Assembly (NCBI GenBank): GCA_030248295.1
Contig: JASANH010000209.1
Location: 868,001-932,000 of the forward strand
Direction: 5' to 3'
Source of the DNA: Mesodorylaimus sp. YZB2_4
Taxonomy: Eukaryota > Nematoda > Enoplea > Dorylaimida > Dorylaimidae
Length of the DNA: 64,000 nt
The stretch's first letter is position 1. Every line of letters starts with the position of its first letter. The notes beneath the pieces were generated by a model that worked only from the letters and a program-made list of their open reading frames with translations, did not search any database and had not been told where the DNA came from. Positions 1-11,044 of this stretch are shown here, one piece after another. Both the position numbers and the translations under genes were made by a program.

Positions 1-119
1 TTTTCTATTTGCACCAGCTAAATTATGACTGCGTCCTATCTCCCCCGTCGACACACACTCGTGGTTGAGCAGAATGTTTGAAAATGTGTCAGAAATTGAT
101 GAGTCATTTGTATGTTCAG

Positions 120-1067
120 GTGTGAAAATTTGGATGCGTAATTCGCACTACGGTGGTATGGTGCAGTACAAGACGCGGTACGGGAGTAAACACGATGGAG
201 ATGCCAAGAAATTGAAGATGCAACCGTGTCGGAGCGAATGTAATTTGTGCTCTTATCCGAGCAATAAGATCGATTTGAAACGTCGATCGTCGAGCGGGCC
301 TTGTCTGGTGGCCGATGACGACGATAGCGACTCGGCCAGTTGGTCGCTGGTTGATGACTTCACGCATCTGGTCTGCGTGGTGACCCCTTGTTTGTGCAAG
401 ATAGCACCGAACGGTCTCAGTCCCGGGTGCCATTTGGGCGACGGGGCCATGCATTTGGCGCTGATATCACGATTAGGACGATTCCAGAATTTGGCATTTC
501 TTAGCAAGGTCATGTCGAAGAATACGGATCACGTAAGAATGAGTGGACTAAATTAGAGATTCGCAAATTGCATTTGTTTGTTTTTTCAGACTCGTCATCG
601 AAGATTTCGTTATTTCGAAGTCAAGGAATTCTCATTTACGCCGAGATCGTTTGTGAAGCCGTCATTTACCCGATCCTCGTCCGATGTGCTCGCAACGCCG
701 AAATGCGATGCTGGTGAAATGTGTGCTGATGAGCCGAGTACGGTGGCCAGGGCCAGGGCGGAGGCGCGTGATGGACGATTGGGGCAGTGGAATATCGATG
801 GCGAGCTGTTGGCGCAGCCCGAAGGCAGCATATACTTCAGGTATGGGGCAAATATGGGCAAGGGTAGGTGGTGGTAAACCTCCCCCCCCCCCCCACCTCA
901 GGTCCAGCAGGAAGAAAGAAAAGGAAGCAAGCAAGCAAAAGCGACCAAATTGTACTTGGGCAGGACCAAGACCTGGCCTGCAAGCACAGGCCAATTGTCC
1001 AGCCAGGCCTACAATACTGCATGTAAACAGTCATACAACTCACTCACTCGACTCGACCCAAACCTGA
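120..1067 (+). CDS. cerk: Ceramide kinase, C-terminal part (5' part outside window)
   Basis: Ceramide kinase phosphorylates ceramide to ceramide-1-phosphate at membranes. Visible exons are 120-532, 590-840 and a probable last exon 902-1067. The reading frame carries landmarks of the CERK C-terminal half: GVKIWMRNSHYGGMV, a PCRSECNLC cysteine cluster, then CLCKIAPNGLSPGCHLGDGA followed by GRFQNLAFL, and finally WNIDGELL, all in the order of the vertebrate enzyme. The catalytic ATP-binding half lies upstream of base 1. Exon phases agree (GAT CAC joined to ACT; TTC AG joined to G). The last exon is low-complexity and Lys/Arg-rich, unlike known CERK tails, so the protein may instead end by read-through at 877. 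The identity is firm; the 3' end is uncertain. Confidence 0.85.
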
Positions 1068-2366
1068 CCTGACCTGTCTCACGCAATCAGATCAGGCTTA
1101 GGCTATCTGATCTGATCTGATCTCTACGCCCTCCGCAACCCAGCCGACCTTGCCCATACTAGGTATGGGGAATGTTTGGGCGGTGGGGAAGGTTGTGTGT
1201 TTGGTTGTTCAGACTGGCCACCTTATACACCGAGCAGTGTATTGGCTTGCCTTCGTTAACTGGTCGATACGCTCTCACCAGGCGAGGCAGAAACCCATCG
1301 GGTTGATGTCTCAGGCACGTACGACTGGGAGACCTGCCTGGAATGTTTTTGAGACCATCCACTCCCCGCGATACTTTCTCCAATGTAGGGCTATTCAGCC
1401 TGTTGCAGGTGCCATCACGCGCTTGTCATGCGGCAGTCATATTCTCATTTCAGGGTGCATCGGCAGCTGATAACGTTGTTTGCGCGTGGCATCGAATCGG
1501 GAGTCGTCGTGAGCGGATAAGAGGGGGCACGTCAGCGATGAGCAAGAGGCCACTTACTCTTTGCTTGTGAGATGATAGAGCTTTACTATTTTCTGGTATC
1601 TACTTAACCGATGTTGATTCACTCGTCTCATCGTCTTTTTGGTCGTGATTCCGGTGATTTATTTGCCAAATGAGCTTTGCAATCGTTGTGCCCGTTCACA
1701 GGGTCAGTGTGACGTGTGTGATAGCTGTGCGTTTGCTGTGATTTTATCATCTACTTATCACTGCAATAAAGGTCTCGCTGGGTTTATTTTTGGTTCGTCA
1801 AAAAAGGCATGTCGACTAAAACACGTCGAAAAAAAACAATATCACGATTTTCTGAGCGCTTTCATTTTTCGTTCTTGTAATTGCACTTGTCGACCGAGCA
1901 TCACTTTTCTGCCGAGCACGCTGAATGGACTGCGCAAACCACGCGAACTTTCCACCACGCTTGTCAAACTTTGACCAAGTTCGAAGAATCGAGAATGAAA
2001 AGTGTTCATTTGAGTTCGAAATGTTTTCACGTCCGTCGCGTTCATTTGTGTGCCGTCGTCTGCAACAAAGAATTTGTGCACTTCGGCAATGCATGGTATG
2101 GAATTTTCAAATTTGGCGCGGCTGTTACCTGCGGATCAATGAAGCGCGAAATTTAAAAATGTAACATGCTCATAGATTTGTATTGCGGTTTTTGTATGTT
2201 GGTGCAACCTACTTCTCATTCACGGTGCGGCTACTTCACCTGAGCCTGCTCATTAGACTGCAGTAATGGTCACTGTTTGTGCTTGCGAGCGCCTAACTGA
2301 AACTATATTTTACCCACTATGGTCAAGAATGTAGCACGGTGGCCCACAGCCGATTTCATTTTGTCT
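1068..2366. other. Intergenic, holds one family A repeat
   Basis: No gene seen. A pentanucleotide tract of TGATC units lies at about 1098-1120 and recurs at 9511-9531. A family A dispersed repeat occupies about 1190-1425. Open frames here carry no recognisable motif. Confidence 0.5.
1190..1425 (+). repeat. Dispersed repeat family A, copy 1
   Basis: This copy shares its landmarks with copies at about 14175-14290, 14685-14800, 27085-27310, 27690-27790, 48750-48990 and 52735-53010: a gain of CTGGCCxCCTTATACACxGAGCAGT, a self-complementary core around AACCCxxCGGGTTGATGT, and a right end TTCTCCAATGxGGGCTA. No coding capacity is visible. It looks like a short non-autonomous element; its class is unknown. 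Confidence 0.7.
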
Positions 2367-3005
2367 TCAAAAAACTAGAAGTGGCGCATGATTGCAGAGT
2401 GAGTAAAATATGGTTTAAAATTTGGAATGTTGGATGTGAAAGAGGATTGCACAGGGTGGGTAAAATATGGTTTCAGATTCAAAATGATGCAGAGAAGCAG
2501 GAAACAGCTTACCATTTCTGAGTTGTCTGACGGGGTAGAGGTTACCGAAGACGGACAATCCCAAGCCCATGATGTTCATGACGGGACTGATCACTTCTGC
2601 CCGGAATTCCTCCTCAGTTAAAAAGGGTATCGATTCTTTTCGAACTGCGGAACGTTTGCCTAAAAGGCTCAAACTTTTTAATCCATCGATCGCTAAAGAC
2701 GAGCTTAAAAAACTGGTTTTTAGTGGGAACGAGGATGTGTAATGGCCATGAGTCACGAGGAGGGAAACACGCTTGCCAGACAGGCAGTGCACAAACCCGT
2801 CAAAGTCTCACTTACGTCTGACATGGTCGTGTGATCGATCCGAGCCATCACCGCGTCTCTTGATCACCAGTCCGTCACCTGTTAAAGTATGCAGCATAAA
2901 GTGCCTCATCCTCGCTTCCCACAAATGATCCTCACCTCGGCGATCGACTAGAACAATCAAAATCAACAAAGCCAATAATAGAACCCGAAGTGACGAGGTA
3001 TGCAT
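2367..3005 (-). CDS. Candidate secreted peptide / neuropeptide precursor
   Basis: Three exons on the minus strand (3005-2816, 2692-2513, 2374-2367) join in phase and would give about 125 residues. The start MHTSSLRVLLLALLILIVLV is a classical signal peptide. No cysteines are visible. Two dibasic sites follow, IKRR near residue 50 and LLGKR near residue 76; a Gly before Lys-Arg is the usual signal for C-terminal amidation, so cleavage could release a peptide of about 25 residues ending LSLLG, amidated. Exon 1 ends in a strong donor (GTAAGTG). The third exon adds only two residues and a stop and is the weakest part. I recognise no known peptide family. Prediction rests on signal peptide, phase and processing sites only. 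Confidence 0.45.
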
Positions 3006-3202
3006 TTAGTAGGCCCACGCAGAACACGCCCGACCACGACCCCGCACCAGACTAGAATGAAGAGAAGACCAGCAGAACTGGTTGCACACCTGCACCACAA
3101 CCCGTTCTAAGACGACGCGTTGGTGAAGGTGGCAGTCACCGGGCAGCTTGCAAGCACTTTATCGTGCACTTGCGAGGTCATCGTGGTCTGTCAGTGTCGG
3201 GC

Positions 3203-3745
3203 GCAGCATACCTCTTCGTTAGGCTCCCTCCATGCAGGCTCCGCGGTGCCACAAGCTTGCCTCAGTTTGGTGCCCGCAGGACACAGTCTTCCTGCCTGCT
3301 GGTATGTTTCGGTGAGCCAAGTACTTTAAGGGCCCCCATTAGGATTACTGTACATACTAGCCATGTGTGCAAGCATAGAGTCAGACAGCATGCCTCCTCA
3401 CTAGGCTCCCTCAAAGCAGGCTCCGAGGTGCCACAAGCTTGCCTCAGTTTGATGTCCGCAGGACACAGCCCCAGTTCATGTTCATCATGTTCATGTTTTA
3501 CCACATGACCAAACGCTTATGCGCACTCGAGGGTGAAGGGACACATTTTACACGAAATGAAATGCCAGACCGCGAGTCGAACACTCGCCTGAAACTGCGC
3601 ACCTGGCGTGAGAGGCAGACGCCCCTCAGGCCACGAGGCTGGTGGGTTAGGCGTCTGCCGGCGGCGGGCGGGGTCCCGCATGCCGGAATGCTTTGGTAGC
3701 CAAGCACTCATTAGGATCGCACTGGCCATGTGTGCAAGAGGCGTA
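3203..3745. repeat. Tandem duplication of about 183 bp, interrupted by a SINE
   Basis: Bases 3203-3286 and 3386-3470 are near copies (both contain GGTGCCACAAGCTTGCCTCAG). The downstream part of the unit at 3303-3375 (GAGCCAAGTACTTT...CATTAGGATTACTG...CCATGTGTGCAAG) recurs at about 3690-3742, after a minus-strand SINE. The second unit was therefore split by the SINE insertion. Confidence 0.7.
3477..3672 (-). mobile_element. tRNA-derived SINE, full copy (family B)
   Basis: Read on the minus strand this has a foldback head (GACGCCTAACCCACC...), a tRNA-like promoter with B-box GTGTTCGACTCGCGG, the body TTTCGTGTAAAATGTGTCCC and CTCGAGTGCGCATAAGCG, and an AAACATGAACATGA tail. The same order is seen on the plus strand at 18743-18925, so it is one transposed unit. 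Partial copies lie at 51715-51810, 57845-57965 and 62828-62885. Confidence 0.8.
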
Positions 3746-3755
3746 GAATGCATGA

Positions 3756-3811
3756 GACTGGCAAAACCCTGTAGTTGCACCTGTATGTGCAACTACAGGG
3801 TTTTGCCAGTC
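3756..3811. other. Perfect 25-bp inverted repeat with 6-base loop
   Basis: Bases 3756-3780 are the exact reverse complement of 3787-3811, separated by CTGTAT. The hairpin would have no mismatch. It may be a small-RNA precursor, a foldback transposon remnant or a replication palindrome; nothing nearby decides between these. Confidence 0.75.
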
Positions 3812-4112
3812 ACTGTAGGTGCAGTAGAATGGGCCGCAGTTGCTGGACGTCTGACACAGGCTACTCATCCAAGCATGGCACATAAGATACTCTCCGCATG
3901 GAAACAGTTTAGCGCCGATCTTCGCGTGAATAAACTCACACCTACCAATCCCCCCCCCCCCCACCCAATGCAAGGCACATGATCACAAACACTCGTGTGA
4001 GAAACTAGATTTCCTTGTTTGAATGTGGCAAACTTTCACTCGCCCACCCAGTGTTCGCCGCAGAAGGAGAGGGCCTCGTCAAGAACAGTGACAAATATGG
4101 TATAACACGTCA

Positions 4113-7100
4113 ATGGCGATGAGTATGTTGGGACTTGCAATCCTTGTTCTATTCACCTGGATCGACGGCAGTCATGGTAAGTCTCCATCAATATGACTAA
4201 TCCTACTATAACTTATCTGCGCAGCATCCAGACATAAACGAGAAATCAAAAAGGAAGACGATCCCCTGCTGATCGCTGGTAAGTTCATTTTCTTCCATGC
4301 CCCAGAGTCGTCACGTGCGTTGCCCTTTTTAGGGCTGTTCGAAGGGGACATTGCTGGAGTGGACACTAAAGTACGTCTATTACGGCCTCGACCCCCCTCC
4401 TTCCCCCCCCCCCCCATGCCCTGCCGTTTTAGACTCTGGCGAGTGTGTTGAACGGGACGGTGCTATGGGCCGACAAGAACATACCCTACGTGGTCGACGA
4501 CCAGTTGGGCTTCGTGGCCCAACGAGCCATCGCCAAAGCTATCGAGCAGATCGAGTCGAGGACGTGTGTCCGATTCAGGAATGCCACCAGCGCCGACCTG
4601 GACTACGCGGCATTCGTGGCAGGCAGCGGGTAGTTACTGGCTTTAGAGGGGTCTGATTGCAGTCCAGTCTTCTAGGTGCTACTCGTACGTGGGCAAGCGA
4701 GGGGGCAGGCAGGAAGTGTCTGTGGGCGATGGGTGCGACCAAGTGGGCACCGTACTCCACTTGCTCATGCATGTGCTAGGATTCTGGCACGAGCAGAGTC
4801 GTCTCGATCGGGACTTGTACGTGTTGATCAATTGGGACAATATCGATCAAGGTCAGATCGATCGAATCGATCAGAAATATCTCCTAATCACATTTGTGTT
4901 CAGAGAACGCGGCCAATTTCGACAAGTACTCCATTCCCCGAATCAATGTTCAATCGGCCACGGACCCGGCCTCGTCGGCTTACGATTACGAATCGATCAC
5001 GCACATATCGCCCTACGCCTACGCCAAGTCGAAAGGCACGCCCAGCATTCTATCGAAGGACGAACGATTCAAAGTGGGCCAACGATTCGAGCTGAGTCGC
5101 AACGATGTGAATGCCATCGTGAGGGCCTACTGCGGACGGAGGCAGGCCGGGCTGGCCAACGACGTGATGAGCACGCAGGAGAAAGGAGTGTACGAGGAGA
5201 CAGTACGCCAACAAACGGGACTCACGCAGCAAGAGCAGGAAGGCGAGGACGCCCCTCCGCTCGAACCCGACCAACCAGGTAGGCTATCGATGCGGAATGA
5301 GAGCCAGTCTGATCCCGTTACGCATTTCTCACTGGGCTTATACTTCGGTTTCCTATTTCCCGCCCGCCGAGGTGGCGAACTGAGCAGCCCCCGCACCCCA
5401 TTATGGTCTTAAGGCCGGAGAGAAAAGCTGGCGTAAGTAATGCACAGCCGCGAGGTGTCCTATTAGGACGGATTGGATGGTGAATGAGGCCACCAACACC
5501 ATCGACCACTTAATCCACTCCTTCCTTTTTCACACCCACAAATACAAGATCAAATGAAAAGCCCCTTCTACTCGACACATTCCAATCATATTGCACATCT
5601 CTCGTGGTGCAGTGCGGTGCCATACACTCCCCTCTAATGCTGTCTGCCAAGCTGCTGCACTCAACATTCAAGCTACACCCGCCGAACACATAAAGCGAAG
5701 CGGTTACAGTAAGCCAAGTCGTGTCCTCGGTGCCTCACTGGCCTTCCACATCGATCACATGCTCGTCGGGATGTCTCGAGGCCAGGTGACGTTCCAAGTC
5801 GCGTTTCCTGACCAAACTGCGCCCGCAGAACGGGCATTTGAACAGTGATAATTGATATCGGTTCGGGGAGGAGTCGGGGCGCAACTGATGCTCGTCGCTG
5901 GTTCGTTTTTTGAAGTGTGACGACTCGTCGGGTGACAACACGAGCACGTCGGCGTGCAGACGGACGTGCTTATTCAGGTTGCTGGGGTCGCCGAACGGAC
6001 GCTGACATACTTTGCATTTGAGTGGTTTGAAACCGGTGTGCGTCCGCAAATGGATCTTGAGGCCGTATTTCCTCGAGTAGATCTTACCGCAGTAAATGCA
6101 TCGGTGGCCGTCGGGGGACTTGCCCAGATTCGTGGCGAACACTTCGAACGCACTCTTGGATTGTTCCACGTCGTCCAACGGACTGCCAGCCCTCGACTTG
6201 CCATCCTCCAAGTGCGACTTGATGACCAGATGATCCAGCCTGCCCGAACGAGCGCTGGTGGCCGAGGAGGGCGAGGGGAAAGTGGTCGACGACGAGGCCA
6301 GGCTGGGAGAACGGACCCTCGATGATCCGCAATCCCCGTCCGAGTCATCCCAAGGACGAAAGATTTTCATTTTCTTCTTGCATTGCGAACTTTGCTCGAT
6401 GGGTGTCGAAGATGGGGGACTGGGTCCCAACATGGTCTTCGGATGATCGGCGAACGGGCGGACGCTGGTGGCCAGGTGAAGCGGGGGGAAGACGGTTGGT
6501 CGAGCCAGTCCCTGCTGACCCACCAACGGCGTCACCACGGGTGCCAGGCAGGGCCCTGAAACCGAGATAGGTGGCTGAGTGACCGGATGCAAACTCGGGG
6601 ACACTTGGCTTACCCGCTCTGAAGGCCGGCATACCGAGTTGATGGTTGGGCTGGAATGGGATGTGTACGAACGGCCAGGGTTTGGGTTGGAAATGTCCGA
6701 GGGCGGTGGTGCAGTAGGGCAGGAGCATGGTGGCGCCTGAAAGCGTAAGACTGGTTGGTGCGGACCGAAAATGGCGACTGGGCTAAACGCGTTGGTGGCC
6801 GACCCCACCTCCGATTGGTGCCAATCCAGGGGGCGTGTTAGAATGCACGACGTGCTCAGTCAAGTTTACGTAAGCCGTCGAATGCGCTTTTGCCGGGGTC
6901 ACTCGTGTTTGTGCAGGCGAGGCGTTACATTCGACGCCTCGAGCACATTTCACGCCGGCTGACTCTGGCCAATAAGACAATGGGCGGGGAGTGGAGGACG
7001 GGCGACACGATCTCGAGTGGCGCCCTCGGGCCAGTTATGAGGCACCTAAGAATGGTGTCTTGTAACCATTTTGCGGACGAGGCGGAGGATGCTAATTGTG

Positions 7101-9001
7101 CTGGGCGCAGTGCAAGAGAAGGTCACGAGTTCAGTTGAGAAGGGAGCACGTTTTTAGTAGGTCGCATATTGTGCTCGCCCAACACCACAATGGCCGTTAA
7201 AGAAAACGTGGCGCGCCAATTACCTAATAAGGACCCAAACACGTCCCAGACCAATTGGATTCACTAACTTACTCCCCACCTCTCCTCGCCCTCCCCCTTT
7301 TGTAGAGCGCGGAAAAAGGAAACGAACCAAAATTGGACGTGCACGGCGGACCTAGCACTTACCGGTCGAGGCTTCGATTACCCGAAACGAGTGCTCTTCC
7401 GGTTCGAGCGAGATGGAAAGCGTTTTGTAAAAACAAATAGACTGTATCGAGTGGCCGCACTCTCCGGCTCACCGGACCGCTAAATCTGTCCTTGTTTGGC
7501 CAAGCTCTACCTGCTCGGCCCAGAACGGCTAGCTTAATGAATAAAACAATCGGAGGGGTCCTAGACGCCGGGACACCTGACACCAGATTCCCTCGGCGGC
7601 CCCCGGCCAACCGAGCGGAAATCACTGGCGTGTCCACGCCCCTCTCAATAATAGCACATTTTTCACGCCAACATGCGCAAGGGCCAGATGTCAAATCCGC
7701 TTCGTTAACAGCGCAACAATACGACGAGACGTGCGCACGAATCCCTAATTCGCCTTACTTGTGCTACCTGCCCCCCGACAGATTGAGCCTCTGCATAATC
7801 AATGCCCTGTTTACATTGCAGAGGGCTGTCGGGACACGTCCACCAAGTGCCCCCTCTGGGCCACCCAGGGCCTCTGCTACAAGAACCCCCAAGTCATGGC
7901 CAGCAGGTGCCCCGGCTCGTGCCAGGCCTGTCAAAGTAAGGAGCCGCTCAGCCGCACTGCACTCACTGATCAGTGCTTGCTTTCAGTGATTGCCGACTGC
8001 GACAACTTCAACTCGCTCTGCAACATTTGGGCTTGGCTGGGCAACTGCGTGGGCAAGAGTGCCCAGAAGTACTTGGCCGCCTGCCCGCTGGCGTGCGGAG
8101 TGTGCGCGCCTGAGGGCACAGGTGATAAGGTGGTCGGGTGTCCGAGCGATGCGTCATGAGAGTGTCTTTCAGAAAACGAGACCACCTCCGACCTCTTCAA
8201 TCAATCGACGCCCGACTTTGAGACCACGGATGAATCGAGTGAGACGAGTGTCGCCCCCATTCTCAGCACAATGGCACCAGACGTGAATGAAACCACGACA
8301 CTCCTACCGCCCGCCTCCGAGACGACTGCAGCCGAAGAAGAGACTACCTCTGCACAAACCATCAGCACGTGTCCGGACAAGAATAAGAAGTGCCAAAAAT
8401 GGGCCTCGATCGGACGTTGTTTCTACAAGCACGTGCAACGCCTGTGCCCCGGCTCGTGCAATTTGACTTGCGAACATCAACCGAATCCCGGAAGTACGCC
8501 CCCCCCCCCCAGAACTGGTGAGCACCATTTCCATGCTTGTTCATTGAAGTTACCCCCACAACGAAACGACCCACACCAAAACCACGAGTGACCAAGGCCC
8601 ACGTGACCAAACAGACGAAACCACCCCGGACGACCACCCAGGCTGCGTGCAAGGACAAGAGGAAGAATTGCCAGCGTTTGGTCGAGAAGGGATTCTGTCA
8701 GAGACCCGCGTTCAGGAAGAGCTGCCAGCTGAGTTGCAATTTGTGCAGTGTGGACACGAGTAAGCCAGGGGACTGGATTAGCCTTGATTAATTAGCTATT
8801 GACCAGCTTTCAGGACTTCACGATTTCGCCGTGGACGAAGGAGACGCCGAGCATTGTCTCGACTACGATCACAGCATCTGCGATCGACTTCAGAAGGCCA
8901 GTGGTTGCCGTGCGAACTCGTACGCGCGAAGTTTATGCCCCCGTAAATGTGCAATGTGTCATAGCGAGCCCACGTTCAAGTATGGCAAGGGGCAACAGTA
9001 A
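4113..9001 (+). CDS. Secreted astacin-family protein with five ShK domains, catalytic Glu lost
   Basis: Eleven phase-consistent exons: 4113-4176, 4225-4278, 4333-4370, 4433-4629, 4676-4851, 4904-5278, 7822-7935, 7987-8121, 8173-8493, 8550-8759, 8814-9001 (623 residues). A signal peptide is followed by a furin-like RHKR, the propeptide box GLFEGDI and an astacin domain. The zinc motif reads HLLMHVLGFWHEQ: the three His (146, 150, 156) remain but the catalytic Glu is Leu147. The Met-turn, normally SIMHY, reads SITHI, so the Met and the zinc-site Tyr are gone too. Five six-cysteine ShK domains follow at about 304-338, 343-378, 455-490, 522-556 and 573-609, with Thr/Pro-rich linkers. Active astacins cleave extracellular proteins; this one is probably a binding protein or inactive decoy. 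The 2.5-kb intron 5279-7821 contains a PRDM13-like gene on the other strand. If that intron is wrong, the ShK exons form a separate gene. Confidence 0.8.
5735..6728 (-). CDS. prdm13: PRDM13-like C2H2 zinc-finger transcription factor, nested in the astacin intron
   Basis: Exons 6728-6614 and 6555-5735 join across a 58-base intron (donor GTAAGCC, acceptor CGGTTTCAG); this join changes frame and removes a false reading of the first part. The product is 311 residues. Two adjacent fingers, CIYCGKIYSRKYGLKIHL and CKVCQRPFGDPSNLNKHV, and a third, CPFCGRSLVRKRDLERHL, match the diagnostic C-terminal finger set of PRDM13, a nuclear regulator of neuronal fate. An insert of about 35 residues separates fingers 2 and 3. 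No PR/SET domain is seen; exon 6736 has an acceptor in phase with a possible upstream exon ending at 7363 (donor GTAAGTG), so the 5' end may extend further. The start given is the first Met of exon 6736-6614. Confidence 0.8.
7363..7448 (-). other. Possible upstream exon of the PRDM13-like gene
   Basis: A minus-strand open stretch encoding FYKTLSISLEPEEHSFRVIE ends ACC G before a strong donor GTAAGTG, and the leftover base fits the acceptor at 6736. Upstream acceptor GATACAG is plausible. It does not resemble a PR domain, so coding status is unproven. Confidence 0.3.
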
Positions 9002-9774
9002 ACAGGTGACCCATCCCCGACCATCGAAGCTACTCAAGCAGCACATGCGATTGCAGCAGTCAGATTGCCTGCATGCACACTCGCAGCCAGTCCTCAGCCA
9101 CACACCGTTTTTGTATCCAAAAAGAAGGGAAAAGAAAACAATCAAGACAGAAATCCAGCACTAGCTGGTCAGTAACTGGTCATTAATCGCAGTGTAATAC
9201 GTCCGAGCCCGGCAAAATGATGACATGACACCAACTACGAAAAATAGAATCACCCCTCATATACTTCACTTTGCGTCACCGAAATTTCATTAGGCCTTCG
9301 TTCCTCAGTGGTTCTTCTGATCTTCTAGAATGTTGGGATTGGCACTATGATAACAGGTAACCGATAAAATCTACACGGTGTCCCCCAACTGTTTTTTAGC
9401 TTTTCTCCTCGAAAACACATTGTGGCGTATTTTAACTTTCAAATTATCGGACACACATGAGCTTATTTTAACAAATATTGTAATCTGCCTCTCTTCGCGA
9501 ACACAGCTACCTGATCTGATCTGATCTGATCTATTCCCCAGCGAAACGCAGTTGCGCACTAAAATGCGGGGCACATGAACATACCGTGTAACATTAAATG
9601 GAAAGTCAAAAGAAAAATGTGAAACGTTTTTAAAACAGAAAAAAGTGTACACTTGTCCTGAAATTGCCATATGACACTAATCATCATTCCTCATCGACCG
9701 CAGAGAATAAAAAGTTTTGTGGAATCGAATTCCATAAAATAACTGATGAGTGCTCAGATGATTGTTCAAATGCG
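9002..9774. other. Intergenic, nothing recognised
   Basis: AT-rich sequence with a short TGATC pentanucleotide tract at 9511-9531. No gene or repeat copy recognised. Confidence 0.5.
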
Positions 9775-10500
9775 ATAGTGCCAGTTGGGTTTGGGGGTAG
9801 CTCGAGGTGATGGCAGCCACTGAGACTTGAACTTGCGCTCAGATTCTGACGTCAGTTTGAGTCGACTTTGATCGCAATCATGCTTGCCAGAGAAAAATTT
9901 GTGTAGCTGACACAGTTTGAGAATTTTTTTCGACCGGCCATTGTTCTCCAGCCGCACTCTGATAGGGCCGTGGCGAAGTTTGTGGTCCAGTTTTTGGTCA
10001 AAAGGCGCAAAGCGTACTCCTGGGTACGTTCTAATTTATCTATGTCTTCCTTGAGAATTGGCTCGTAGATTTGATGGCCGTAGTCAAGCTTCACCCGAAT
10101 ACAGGCTTCAAAGACCTGCGGTGGACAGTTTCGGCCTAATTTTCGGTGCAGTGCACTGATCATTGATCGGGATCGAGATGAGATTTCGGAGACGCGCTCG
10201 CTGAATTTCATATTCGCTGATAAGGTAACTCCTATGCACTTGACTTTTTCCGCAACGTCCAGTACCATTGCGTCAATTGTAAGCTTTGGCGTATAACTAA
10301 GAGCAGGGTGATTATTTCGAAATACGACCACTTTACATGTTTGAGGATTCAAGTGCGCCCGCAGACAGGAATCTCGACTGGGTGAAATCTATTGCAGGCT
10401 GTACAGCTGATTCTGCATCTTTAAGTCGTTTCAGTGGAGCAAACAGTGATGTATCGTCAGCGAATCCGAGAAGCGATAAATTTGGAAATTGCGTTTCGAA
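9775..10500 (-). pseudogene. Non-LTR retrotransposon reverse transcriptase, 3' fragment
   Basis: The minus strand encodes NLSLLGFADDTSLFAPLKRL, with the FADD catalytic box, then after a frameshift near 10350 LNPQTCKVVVFR, the KCIGVTLSANMKFSERV region, and IYEPILKEDIDKLERTQEYA, the usual order at the 3' end of a LINE reverse transcriptase. A second frameshift near 9940 leads to KLCQLHKFFSGKHDC. No upstream RT fingers or endonuclease are seen. It is a dead 5'-truncated copy. Confidence 0.75.
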
Positions 10501-10840
10501 ATCGAATATGTATCATCGATATACCGATATTCCTCGACTTATCGAAGAATACCGTCGGAGAACATGGAAGCATATTCGAATATCGAAGAATACCTTCAAT
10601 CGATTAGTCCAAGTATGAGTCGCTATCGATATGTTTCTCATTCGTGCACTACCTGGCCCTTTGACGAGTCGATAATTCGATGCTGTTCGTGTTGACCATC
10701 CCTTCAGAGATTGCCCATTGGGGAAGTCTTCAGGATTTTAATCAGGCCATGAGTGGGCATATTCTGATAGGCGATAAAATTAGGACAATGGCTCTGCACC
10801 GTGCCTGAGTTGTTTCTGCGATTTATGAGAGAGCTGAGTC

Positions 10841-11036
10841 GGCGTTTTTGCCGTGGGGTCCCCAAGCAAAGGCTGGTATAAGGCTGGCTGAAGCCTTATA
10901 CCAGTTAAAGCTTAAGTCTTATGCCAGACTAAGCCTGAGCCTAAGCCTAGTATCAGTCTAAGCCTAGTCACATGCCAGCTTAAGCCTAATACCAGCCTAG
11001 GCGAACCTATGTTGGGGACCGAACAACAAAAGTGCC
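10841..11036. mobile_element. MITE with 8-bp target-site duplication (family D, copy 1)
   Basis: The ends GGCGTTTTTGCCGTGGGGTC and (reversed) GGCACTTTTGTTGTTCGGTC are about 23-bp imperfect terminal inverted repeats. Flanks GCTGAGTC (10833-10840) and GCTGAGGC (11037-11044) are an 8-base direct repeat with one mismatch, which suggests a hAT-type origin. The interior is built of degenerate TAAGCCTA/TATACCAG units. A second copy lies at 17708-17812. Confidence 0.75.
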
Positions 11037-11044
11037 GCTGAGGC

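Noticed and set aside
10880-11005. Interstitial telomeric (TTAGGC)n array
   Set aside because: TAAGCC units are few, imperfect and lie within a MITE with clear ends.
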